64,000 bases of DNA from NCBI GenBank assembly GCA_050178015.1, contig JBFXGM010000005.1:62001-126000 (forward strand), in the 5' to 3' direction. The DNA is from Gaoshiqia sp050178015 (GTDB lineage Bacteria; Bacteroidota; Bacteroidia; Bacteroidales; Prolixibacteraceae). The notes beneath the pieces were generated by a model. The model was given only the letters and a program-made list of their open reading frames with translations, searched no databases and was not told where the DNA came from. Below, in pieces: positions 44,651 through 53,052 of the stretch. The first letter of the stretch is position 1, and each line of letters opens with the position of its first letter. Both the position numbers and the translations under genes were made by a program.

Positions 44651-44720
44651 CGTCATCCCGAATTTATTTCGGGATCTGCTTTCCATTAGCTCAAGATAAT
44701 GAAACCACTTTGGGATGACC
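44651..44720. repeat. Dispersed GTCATCC-type intergenic repeat
   Basis: atcccgaa at 44655-44662 and ttcgggat at 44668-44675 form a hairpin preceded by cgt; gggatgac at 44711-44718 repeats the reverse of its edge. This is the gtcatcctgaa...ttcagga type element found between genes in many bacteria; another pair lies at 46726-46793. Confidence 0.6.
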
Positions 44721-44822
44721 CCATTTTGCCGACTTTTGAGCATCCCCCTTCCTTTCGTTTCAATTGGGATAAACCGACAAATCTCCGGGAAAAACCGACA
44801 ATTCGAAGCCGGAAATTCGTCC

Positions 44823-44830
44823 TAATTTTG
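44823..44830 (+). promoter_or_regulatory. Candidate -7 box of propeller B
   Basis: TAATTTTG, 39 bp before the start codon; same taattttgag string as before the esterase gene. It suggests that propeller B is transcribed separately from kinase B. Confidence 0.45.
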
Positions 44831-44868
44831 AGAATGAAAGTCAATGTTTAACCTTAAATCGAAAAGCC

Positions 44869-45990
44869 ATGAAACGAGTATTTTTTCTATTAATCGGAAT
44901 GTTCATCATAGGATACGCGTGCAACGATGATGACTATATTCATGAGGAAACTTCACCTGCGGCAACCATCGAAGAGTCCGTACCAGACAGCACTGCTCAG
45001 GAACCGGACACAACAGAAGCGCCTCCTGCAGTTTCACCGGTTGAGCCAGTAACTGTTCCGGCAGGTTTATCAAATGTCTATCTCCTGGGGCAAGCCGTAA
45101 AAGCAATTGAATTTGAGAATGAGTATGTTTGGGCTGCTACTGACAGTTTCTTAGTCAGGTTGGATCGGCTAAACAATACCATCACTTATTATTCATATCC
45201 TTACATGGATAAGAATGGTAGTTCCTATAAATTAAAAATCGACAAAAACGGCCTAAAATGGATTGCCCGTTCTGAATATTTGCAGCACGGGAATAGTATT
45301 TATGAGAGCTATAGTAGCAGCATCTACAGTTTCAATGAAAATCAATGGACGAAAATTAAATCATTCGGTTATGGTGAAATTTCTTCATTGGCGCTAGATA
45401 AAAACAACAACAAATGGATTGCTAAATTAGGTAACAATGGGTTATATGTGGTCGAACAGGAACGTTGTGTGCAATATACACCTGAAAACTCAGGGCTTGT
45501 CTATAACTATGTAGCACAAGTTGCTTCAGATAAAGAAGGGAATATTTGGGTGGCCAATTATGGTAACTTGGGTGGTCTCATATCTGCGGATTTGGCATTG
45601 ATGAAATATGACGGTAATACGTGGATTTCACATTTTTCGGTAAAAGGTACTTATCTTTTATACATGAGCATTGACAGCCACGGAAATCCCTGGATTCAAC
45701 AACTTGCTGTTGTTTATAAACTGGATATGGCCAGCAATTCGTGGGCGGAACAAATTACCATGGATTGGCCAAGTTATCTACATCTGCATGCCATTGATAA
45801 TGAGGACAGGTGTTGGTTCATAAGCAGAGATAAAGGTATTGCTGTTTATGATGGTTCGGATTGGCATAATTATACAACATCCAATTCCGAAATGCCTTCC
45901 AATAAGGTTTATCAAATTAAATTCGATTCAGATGGTACAAAATGGATCGGAACGGCTAATGGATTGGCAAGACTGGAAACATTGCCATAA
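44869..45990 (+). CDS. Beta-propeller lipoprotein B
   Basis: A signal peptide ends GYAC (lipobox, Cys18), then an Asp/Glu/Pro-rich spacer to about residue 65 and six or so propeller blades. Units such as FNENQWTKI, KWIAKLGNNGLYVVEQ and the last KWIGTANGLARLE match those of propeller A, including the NSEMPSNKV turn. Paralogue of 41182-42237. It follows hybrid kinase B by 270 bp with its own candidate promoter. Ligand unknown. Confidence 0.85.
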   Translation: MKRVFFLLIGMFIIGYACNDDDYIHEETSPAATIEESVPDSTAQEPDTTEAPPAVSPVEPVTVPAGLSNVYLLGQAVKAIEFENEYVWAATDSFLVRLDRLNNTITYYSYPYMDKNGSSYKLKIDKNGLKWIARSEYLQHGNSIYESYSSSIYSFNENQWTKIKSFGYGEISSLALDKNNNKWIAKLGNNGLYVVEQERCVQYTPENSGLVYNYVAQVASDKEGNIWVANYGNLGGLISADLALMKYDGNTWISHFSVKGTYLLYMSIDSHGNPWIQQLAVVYKLDMASNSWAEQITMDWPSYLHLHAIDNEDRCWFISRDKGIAVYDGSDWHNYTTSNSEMPSNKVYQIKFDSDGTKWIGTANGLARLETLP

Positions 45991-46094
45991 ATAGAAAGTT
46001 GTCCAGTATTATCGCTGTTCTCAGAAAAGCCTGTTCCGATTTTATTCCTGTTCGAACGTTGAAGTTTGCAGTGAAGATATTGAATTTGACTATT

Positions 46095-46673
46095 TTATCT
46101 CTCTTCCCAGGGACGTTGTTCTGCAGCAAAGCAAAGCTGCTCGTACCAGTCTTTGCCGTATTTGCGGATTAGCGGCTCTTTCAGGAATTGGTACAGCGGT
46201 AGTTTTTGCGCCCGGCCACATTCCCTGCCCGGCTTGCAGATGTCGAGTTTCTGATAGTTCACCGCATCAAACCGCTTGTACTCGGTAATGCGTATCGGGA
46301 ATAAATGGCAGGAAACCGGTTTGCGAAAATCCACTTTCCCGTCGAGAAAAGCTTTCTCGATGGCGCATTTGGTGATGCCCTGCTCGTCCTTAAACGTGAA
46401 CACACATTCGCGGTTGTTCACCAGCGGGGTAACCAGGTCGCCATCGCTGTCAACCATCGAGGTGCCTTGCATTTCAACCATCGTTTTGCCTTCCTGGGTC
46501 ATGTAAGGCTCCACAATCGGATAAATCGTTTCAATCGTCAGCGCCTCCTCTTGTGTCAACGGGGCGCCCGAATCACCTTCCACACAACAAGCGCCTTTAC
46601 ACTTCATCAGGTCGCACAGGAAATGCTCTTCCAGTACATCAAAACTCACAATGGCTTTACCAATTTCCAGCAT
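46095..46673 (-). CDS. DUF3109-family cysteine-rich protein
   Basis: ATG 46673 (MLEIGKAIVSFD) is chosen, 192 residues; the longer frame to 46730 overlaps a repeat. The Cys pattern CDLMKCKGACC, ECVFTF, CAIEK, SCHLFPI, CKPGREC and a final CF looks like an Fe-S or zinc cluster binding protein and fits the family name DUF3109. Cytoplasmic, no signal. It is next to gpmI in the same direction, with a repeat hairpin between. Function unknown. Confidence 0.82.
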   Translation of the reverse strand: MLEIGKAIVSFDVLEEHFLCDLMKCKGACCVEGDSGAPLTQEEALTIETIYPIVEPYMTQEGKTMVEMQGTSMVDSDGDLVTPLVNNRECVFTFKDEQGITKCAIEKAFLDGKVDFRKPVSCHLFPIRITEYKRFDAVNYQKLDICKPGRECGRAQKLPLYQFLKEPLIRKYGKDWYEQLCFAAEQRPWEER

Positions 46674-46725
46674 CACATTGTATTTCAGCGTAAAAGAATT
46701 GTGTTGAAAACCCTTCCTGGGTCCC

Positions 46726-46793
46726 GTCACCCTGAACTTGTTTCAGGGCCTGTTTCAATGAGCAGAAAGATCCTGAAACAAGTTCAGGATGAC
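46726..46793. repeat. Two GTCATCC-type repeats in inverted orientation
   Basis: 46726-46747 and 46772-46793 are 22-bp reverse complements with one mismatch; the core is cctgaacttgtttcagg. They flank a 24-nt loop just after the gpmI stop (minus strand), so in RNA this could end or stabilise the gpmI transcript. Confidence 0.75.
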
Positions 46794-46833
46794 TTTCAAA
46801 CCAGGGTTCTCAACACAATACTTCCAACAATTA

Positions 46834-48363
46834 TTATCTTTCAATCAAATTTTTACCGGTCATTTCAGTCGGAACCTCCAAGCCCATTTCCGAAAGCAGG
46901 GTCGGGGCCACATCGGCCAAAATACCGTTGCTGATTTTGAGGTTTTTATCGTTGCTCACATAAATGCACGGTACCGGGTTCAGCGAGTGCGCCGTGTTGG
47001 GCGATCCGTCCGGGTTCACAGCATTGTCGGCATTACCGTGGTCGGCAATAATCAACACATTGTAGTTGTTGGCTCGGGCGGCTTCCACTACTTCTTTCAC
47101 GCACTGGTCAACGGCTTCAATCGCTTTGTAAATGGCTTGGTAAACGCCGGTATGCCCAACCATATCGCCGTTGGCAAAGTTCAAACAGATAAAGTCAGCT
47201 TCGCCTTTATGCAGCTCGGGAACGATGGCGTCCTTAATTTTCGGGGCCGACATTTCGGGTTGAAAGTCGTATGTCGGGACCTTTGGCGAAGGGATCAGGA
47301 TGCGTTTTTCGCCTTCGAACTCGGCTTCGCGGCCCCCGCTGAAAAAGAAGGTCACGTGCGCGTATTTTTCGGTTTCGGCAATCCGGATTTGTTTCAGGCC
47401 GGCTTTCGACACCACTTCGCCCATCGTGTTGGTGGGGTTTTCCTTGTCGAAAATGACGTTTACGTTTTTGAAATCGGCCTTGTAGTTGGTCATGGTGTAC
47501 CACTGCAAGTCCATGGTTTTCATGCCAAACTGGGGCAGGTCTTCCTGGGTGAAGGCAATGGTGGTTTGGCGCAGGCGGTCGGTGCGGAAGTTGAAGCAGA
47601 TCACCACGTCGCCTTCTTCAATCAGGCCAACCGGGCTGCCGTCCTCTTTCACCATCACAATGGGCTTGATGAACTCGTCGGTCACCCCGGCCTCGTATGA
47701 TGCATGGATAGAAGCCAGCAAATCAGTGGATTTGGTTCCTTCACCTTTGGTGTACAGATCGTAGGCCAGTTTCAAGCGGTCGTAGTTTTTGTCGCGGTCC
47801 ATGCCGTAATAGCGGCCAATAACGGAGGCAAATTTTGCGTTTGTTCCTTGCAGCGCTTCCAGGTCGGTTTTCAGGAAACCGTATCCCGAGCGCGGGTCAG
47901 TGTCGCGACCGTCGGTCAGGCCGTGAATGAACACATCGCTCAGCCCCAAGTCGGTGGCCATTTGGCACAAAGCAACCATTTGTGTGCTCAGTGCATGCAC
48001 CCCGCCGGGGCCAATCAAACCAATCAGGTGTACTTTTTTATGGTTGTCCTTGGCGTAGTTGTAGGCTTTCAGCAGCTGCGGGTTTTGCCACAGCGATTTG
48101 TCGCGGATCGCTTTGGTGATTTTTACCATGTCCTGGTATAAAACGCGACCGGCGCCAATATTCAGGTGGCCAACTTCCGAGTTGCCCATTTGTCCGTCGG
48201 GCAATCCAACGTTTTCGCCCGAAGTAAGCAATTGTGAATTAGGATATTCTTTCAGCAGCGAATCCATAAAGGGTGTTGGCGCCGAAGCAATCACATCGCG
48301 TTCCGAACCGTCGCCGATTCCCCATCCGTCAAGGATCATTAAAAGTGTTTTCTGTACAGCCAT
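46834..48363 (-). CDS. gpmI: 2,3-bisphosphoglycerate-independent phosphoglycerate mutase
   Basis: A 509-residue enzyme of the alkaline phosphatase superfamily, which moves the phosphate between C3 and C2 of glycerate in glycolysis using Mn2+. The start MAVQKTLLMILDGWGIG (ATG 48363) is preferred over 48402, as DGWG sits near the N-terminus in the family. The catalytic Ser is in QMGNSEVGH. Metal ligands appear in FANGDMVGHTG and IIADHGNADN. End of gene is followed by the inverted repeat. Confidence 0.98.
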   Translation of the reverse strand: MAVQKTLLMILDGWGIGDGSERDVIASAPTPFMDSLLKEYPNSQLLTSGENVGLPDGQMGNSEVGHLNIGAGRVLYQDMVKITKAIRDKSLWQNPQLLKAYNYAKDNHKKVHLIGLIGPGGVHALSTQMVALCQMATDLGLSDVFIHGLTDGRDTDPRSGYGFLKTDLEALQGTNAKFASVIGRYYGMDRDKNYDRLKLAYDLYTKGEGTKSTDLLASIHASYEAGVTDEFIKPIVMVKEDGSPVGLIEEGDVVICFNFRTDRLRQTTIAFTQEDLPQFGMKTMDLQWYTMTNYKADFKNVNVIFDKENPTNTMGEVVSKAGLKQIRIAETEKYAHVTFFFSGGREAEFEGEKRILIPSPKVPTYDFQPEMSAPKIKDAIVPELHKGEADFICLNFANGDMVGHTGVYQAIYKAIEAVDQCVKEVVEAARANNYNVLIIADHGNADNAVNPDGSPNTAHSLNPVPCIYVSNDKNLKISNGILADVAPTLLSEMGLEVPTEMTGKNLIER

Positions 48364-48401
48364 AATGTATGTTGTTTTTAAGTCATTAACTTTTTGCCGC
48401 A

Positions 48402-48409
48402 CAAAATTA
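48402..48409 (-). promoter_or_regulatory. Candidate -7 box of gpmI
   Basis: On the minus strand it reads TAATTTTG, 38 bp before the start; no clear -33 TTG. Confidence 0.45.
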
Positions 48410-48651
48410 TCCTTTTTTTAGAAGGATTAAAAATAAGGAATGCCGGAATGTTCAGATTTAATGTTTCGTTGATACGTTATTACTTACTCTAACTTTTTTA
48501 TTCGGATCGGAAAACGGCAATCGTATGACTGAAATTAGTTTTCGTATTTAATCAAATTCCTGAGCGAAAAAAAAAGTCATTCTGATGAACTTATGTCCCG
48601 GTTTTTTGTAGTAGTAAGAGATTTTCAAAACTTTATTTGTTTAGCGATTAA

Positions 48652-50217
48652 ATGGAAAACATCAAACAAGATCGGAGCATTGAAAAATCATCTTCTTTTT
48701 TGATGAACCAAGCTGAATATCAACTGGTCATCGATGATTTTCGCCATCGGGTGTCAGCTGTTTGCTCACACGGCCCCGCTAAGGCAGTGGAGAAGCACCG
48801 CGAGCGCGGCAAGTTGTTGGCACGCGAGCGGATTGATCTGTTGGTGGATCCCAAAACAACATTTATAGAGTTGTCGTCGTTTGCCGCTTACGGGCAGTAT
48901 GACGATGCGTTTCCATCGGCCGGGATTGTCACCGGCATTGGCGTTGTTGCGGGCCGCGAATGTATGATTGTGGCCAACGATGCTACCGTGAAAGGCGGCA
49001 CTTACATTCGCGAAACCATCAAAAAGCATGTGCGGGCGCAGGAAATTGCCTTTAAAAATCAGTTGCCCTGTATTTATTTGGTGGATTCAGGCGGCATCTT
49101 TTTGCCCGAACAGGCCAACGTGTTTCCCGACCGCTTCGATTTTGGCCGGGTGTTTTTCAACCAGGCCAGACTGTCGGCCGAAGGCATCGCACAGATTGCC
49201 GTCGTAATGGGCTCCTGCACGGCTGGTGGCGCTTATGTGCCGGCTATGTGCGACGAAACCATCATCGTATGCAACCAAGGCACCATTTTTATTGGCGGCC
49301 CGCCCCTGGTGAAGGCGGCAACCGGCGAGGAAGTAACTGCCGAAGAGCTGGGTGGCGGCGAGGTGCATACCCAAATTTCTGGCGTGGCCGACCACCTGGC
49401 AGATGATGACGAACATGCCCTGGCAATTTGCCGCAAGCTGGTAGCCGGATTGCCCACACCCGTTAAGCAGGCCATCGACCTGAAAGATCCGGTTGACCCG
49501 CTTTATCCGGCTGAAGGCCTGTACGGTTATTTGTCCACCGACCTGAAAAAGCCCGTCAACGTGAAGGCGGTGATCGAACACTTGGTGGATGACAGCGATT
49601 TTCAGGAGTTTAAAGTTGGTTACGGTAAAACACTGGTCACCGGCTTTGCCCGCATCAAAGGCATCCCGGTGGGGATCCTCGGCAATCAAAGTTTTCTTAC
49701 TGCCGAAAGCGCACGCAAAGGCGCTCACTTCATTCAATTGTGCAACCAACGTCAAATCCCGTTGTTATTTTTGCAAAACATCACTGGCTTTATTGTCGGC
49801 AAAAAATACGAGCACGAAGGCATTGCCCGCGATGGCGCCAAACTGATCAACGCGGTGGCCAATTCAACCGTCCCGAAAATTACGGTGGTGATTGGCGGCT
49901 CCTTTGGCGCCGGAAACTACGCGATGGCCGGACGTGCCTACGACCCTGATTTTCTGTTTATGTGGCCGCACGCCCGCATTGCGGTGATGGGCGGGGAACA
50001 GGCCACCGGCGTGTTGCAAACCATCGGGGGCAGCACCGGCGAAAACAGTTTAATCGAACAGTTTGAACGCGAAAGTACGGCTTATTTCAGTTCGTCCCGT
50101 TTGTGGGACGATGGTATCTTGGATCCGGCCGATACGCGCGATATCCTGGGGCTGGCCTTTTGGGTCACCCTCAATCAACCCGTTAACCAAGCCCGCTACG
50201 GCATTTTCAGAATGTAA
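48652..50217 (+). CDS. liuB: Methylcrotonyl-CoA carboxylase beta (carboxyltransferase) subunit
   Basis: A 521-residue carboxyltransferase that moves CO2 from biotin to 3-methylcrotonyl-CoA. MCC-specific signature: FLQNITGFIVGKKYEHEGIA, then VIGGSFGAGNYAMAGRAY and MWPHARIAVMGGEQATG; propionyl-CoA and acetyl-CoA carboxylases differ here. It begins the leucine degradation block and is followed after 3 bp by the hydratase. The symbol follows the leucine/isovalerate (liu) scheme. Confidence 0.92.
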   Translation: MENIKQDRSIEKSSSFLMNQAEYQLVIDDFRHRVSAVCSHGPAKAVEKHRERGKLLARERIDLLVDPKTTFIELSSFAAYGQYDDAFPSAGIVTGIGVVAGRECMIVANDATVKGGTYIRETIKKHVRAQEIAFKNQLPCIYLVDSGGIFLPEQANVFPDRFDFGRVFFNQARLSAEGIAQIAVVMGSCTAGGAYVPAMCDETIIVCNQGTIFIGGPPLVKAATGEEVTAEELGGGEVHTQISGVADHLADDDEHALAICRKLVAGLPTPVKQAIDLKDPVDPLYPAEGLYGYLSTDLKKPVNVKAVIEHLVDDSDFQEFKVGYGKTLVTGFARIKGIPVGILGNQSFLTAESARKGAHFIQLCNQRQIPLLFLQNITGFIVGKKYEHEGIARDGAKLINAVANSTVPKITVVIGGSFGAGNYAMAGRAYDPDFLFMWPHARIAVMGGEQATGVLQTIGGSTGENSLIEQFERESTAYFSSSRLWDDGILDPADTRDILGLAFWVTLNQPVNQARYGIFRM

Positions 50218-50220
50218 CGC

Positions 50221-51039
50221 ATGGAAAAATTTAAATACATCAAACTCGAGAAATCAGGCGTGCAGGCAACCATCTTGCTGGACCGCCCGAAACAGCACAA
50301 TGCGCTCAATCCTGAAATGATTGAGGAACTGCACACCGCCTTGGATCATCTGGCAGAAGACGAAACAGTGCAATTTGTGGTGCTGGCCGGGGAGGGGGAA
50401 TCGTTTTGTGCGGGCGCCGACATCAATTGGTTTGCCGGGGCTGTTGATCGCGGCAAGGCAGAAAACTGGCAAGAGTTTCTGCGCATGGCCGAACTGATGA
50501 AAAAGCTGGCAACCTTCCCTAAAATAACTATTGCTGCAGCCCATCGCAACGTGCTGGGCGGCGCCAATGGCTTACTGGCCGCCTGCGACTTTTCCGTGGC
50601 TGAAAAATCAACCGGATTTGCTTTTGGCGAAGTGAAGCTGGGCATCATCCCGGCCACCATATTGCCGTTCGTGGCCAGGCGGTTGTCCACCCAACACCTG
50701 AAAAAGCTGATGTTCTCGGGCGAACGTTTTGGGGTGGTGGAAGCCCACGCCATCGGGTTGGTGGATTTTCTGGCGGAAGACGGAAAGCGGATGGAAGTGG
50801 TGGACAAGCTGATCGGTGAGTTAAAGGCCGTTTCGCCCAATGCGCTGAAAGCTTGCAAACAGTTGATCCTGAAAATTGAAACGGGTGAAGTTGGCCTTGA
50901 CAGCAGTGAATATACGGCCGCGGTATTGGCCGAACTGGTGCATTCGGACGAAGGGCAGGAAGGGTTGCGTGCCTTCCTGGAAAAGCGCAAGCCCGACTGG
51001 AAGGGAACATCGTTACTGACCGGTTTGCACAAACAATAA
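50221..51039 (+). CDS. liuC: Methylglutaconyl-CoA hydratase (enoyl-CoA hydratase family)
   Basis: A 272-residue crotonase-fold enzyme. The first Glu and oxyanion region are around FCAGADINWF, the second loop in GGANGLLAACDFSVAEKS, followed by GEVKLGIIPATILPFV. In this cluster, between the two MCC subunits, it should hydrate methylglutaconyl-CoA to 3-hydroxy-3-methylglutaryl-CoA (HMG-CoA). It starts 3 bp after liuB. General enoyl-CoA hydratases look the same, so the assignment rests on context. Confidence 0.85.
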   Translation: MEKFKYIKLEKSGVQATILLDRPKQHNALNPEMIEELHTALDHLAEDETVQFVVLAGEGESFCAGADINWFAGAVDRGKAENWQEFLRMAELMKKLATFPKITIAAAHRNVLGGANGLLAACDFSVAEKSTGFAFGEVKLGIIPATILPFVARRLSTQHLKKLMFSGERFGVVEAHAIGLVDFLAEDGKRMEVVDKLIGELKAVSPNALKACKQLILKIETGEVGLDSSEYTAAVLAELVHSDEGQEGLRAFLEKRKPDWKGTSLLTGLHKQ

Positions 51040-51057
51040 TATCAACGCACTTAAACC

Positions 51058-53034
51058 TTGAGAAAGACATTCCATAAAATACTGATTGCCAACCGGGGCG
51101 AAATTGCGGTCCGGATTATCCGCACGGCCCACCGGCTGGGCATCAAAACAGTGGCTGTTTACGCAGCAGATGATGCGCAGTCGCTGCATGTGCAACTGGC
51201 CGGTGAAGCATTTCTGTTGCCCGGTTCCGTGTTGGCTGAAACGTATCTCAATCAGGAAAAACTGGTTGAACTGGCCGTTCAATGCGGAGCTGAGGCCATT
51301 CATCCCGGCTACGGATTTTTGTCGGAGAATGCAGCGTTTGCTCACCGGGTGGAAGAAGCAGGCCTGGCGTTTATCGGGGCCACTCCCGCCCAAATCAGCC
51401 TGATGGGTGAAAAAACGCAGGCAATCAATTTGGTTAAAAACTTGGGCGTTCCGGTTATTCCGGGTACGCAAGGGGCCGTGAACGATATTATCCGGCAGCT
51501 GGCTTCTTTGCAGTTCCCGTTGCTGGTGAAAGCATCGGCTGGCGGCGGCGGGAAGGGCATGCAGATAATCGAAAACGCGGAAGATTTGCCACTCGCTTTG
51601 CAGAGAGCACAACGGCAGGCGAACGAGTATTTTGGCAACAGCGAACTATTTGTAGAGAAGTACCTGCCACACGCCCGCCACATCGAGGTACAGCTGATGG
51701 GCGACGGGAACGGAAACGCTGTGCATTTGTTTGAACGCGAATGCAGCATCCAGCGCCGTTACCAGAAACTGATAGAGGAAGCGCCCGCTGCATCCGTTTC
51801 TGCTGGATTGAAAAGACAGCTTTATGAGTACGCGTTGCGCATTGCCAAAGCAGTCAATTACCGGGGGGCTGGCACCATCGAGTTTTTAGTGGATGAACAC
51901 GAAAACTGCTATTTCCTGGAAATGAATACCCGTCTGCAGGTGGAGCACCCGGTTACGGAAGCCATTACCGGGCTGGACCTGGTGGAATGGCAACTGGAAA
52001 TTGCTGCCGGAAACGGCCTGCCAATGTCGCAGGGGCAAATTACCCAAACCGGGCATGCCCTGGAAGTTCGTATTTGCGCCGAAGACCCGGAGCATCATTT
52101 TGTGCCGTCATCGGGGAACGTGTTGGCGCTCCAGGTGCCGGAGCATGGTCGCTGGGACAGCTTTCTGGTTGAAAAGATGGCCATCTCACCGGCCTACGAT
52201 TCCCTGCTGGGAAAGCTGATTGCTCATGCCCCCTCGCGTGCGGAAGCGCTGGCCGCGATGGAAAATTCCCTGTCGTCGTTGTTGATTGGCGGCATAAAAA
52301 CCAACCAGTCGTTTCTTCGGACGGTGGTCCGGTCGGAAGCTTTCCGGAACAATTCAGTTCATACCCGTTTTCTGGAAAACCAACTTTCATTCATTTTAGA
52401 TGAAATGAAAGCAGACAAAAAGCTGGTTCCGGTTGATATCTTGCTTGGCGCGTATGTCTTGCACCATTTTTACAGGCCTGCCCTCCATGCAGATCGTTGG
52501 GGCCAATCCGGTCACTGGCGGATGCAGCCTTCTTTTTGCATTGAATATGAGGATAAAACCTATCCGTTGACTGTACGGAAAGGAAACAATCATTATTTGT
52601 TGAAGGTCGAAAATGAACCCGTTGCCTTGTCCGATGTTCTTTTCACTAATAACCAACTTGCATGGAAGCGAAACGGGGAGGCACAGCTTGTCTTTGTCGT
52701 AGATGTCCCGGGGGCGACGCTGGTGCAATACGGCACCTGCCAGTTTGAACTGAAAAGCAGGCATGTGCCGGATCAAATAAAACTGAAAAGGTACACAGGT
52801 AACAAAAACGGTAAAGCACAATCGCAGATTTTTGCCGATTTGTTCGGAAAGGTAATCGACGTGCTGGTGGTGCCGGGCGACCGGTTGACCAAAGGGCAAA
52901 ATTTACTGGTGATTGAATCGATGAAAACCGAATTTACCATACAAAGCCCGGTGGATGCTGTGGTTAAAACCGTTCATGTATCAAAAGGCAATATCGTTCA
53001 GGACAAGGAGATATTGGTGGATCTCGAATCTTAA
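51058..53034 (+). CDS. liuD: Methylcrotonyl-CoA carboxylase alpha subunit (biotin carboxylase plus BCCP)
   Basis: A 658-residue protein: biotin carboxylase (about 1-445, ILIANRGEIAVRII, the ATP grasp KASAGGGGKGMQII and EMNTRLQVEHPVTE), a linker (about 450-580) and a biotinyl domain (about 585-658) with the biotinylated Lys in VIESMKTEFT. The start is TTG at 51058: an in-frame stop lies one codon upstream and no ATG precedes the conserved ANRGE, so TTG is forced. It lies 18 bp after liuC and 18 bp before the dehydrogenase. Confidence 0.93.
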   Translation: MRKTFHKILIANRGEIAVRIIRTAHRLGIKTVAVYAADDAQSLHVQLAGEAFLLPGSVLAETYLNQEKLVELAVQCGAEAIHPGYGFLSENAAFAHRVEEAGLAFIGATPAQISLMGEKTQAINLVKNLGVPVIPGTQGAVNDIIRQLASLQFPLLVKASAGGGGKGMQIIENAEDLPLALQRAQRQANEYFGNSELFVEKYLPHARHIEVQLMGDGNGNAVHLFERECSIQRRYQKLIEEAPAASVSAGLKRQLYEYALRIAKAVNYRGAGTIEFLVDEHENCYFLEMNTRLQVEHPVTEAITGLDLVEWQLEIAAGNGLPMSQGQITQTGHALEVRICAEDPEHHFVPSSGNVLALQVPEHGRWDSFLVEKMAISPAYDSLLGKLIAHAPSRAEALAAMENSLSSLLIGGIKTNQSFLRTVVRSEAFRNNSVHTRFLENQLSFILDEMKADKKLVPVDILLGAYVLHHFYRPALHADRWGQSGHWRMQPSFCIEYEDKTYPLTVRKGNNHYLLKVENEPVALSDVLFTNNQLAWKRNGEAQLVFVVDVPGATLVQYGTCQFELKSRHVPDQIKLKRYTGNKNGKAQSQIFADLFGKVIDVLVVPGDRLTKGQNLLVIESMKTEFTIQSPVDAVVKTVHVSKGNIVQDKEILVDLES

Positions 53035-53052
53035 AGAAAAGACAAAACCTAT

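Noticed and set aside
46789..47700. 303-codon plus-strand frame
   Set aside because: Antisense to gpmI and rich in Val/Phe/His runs; no domain.
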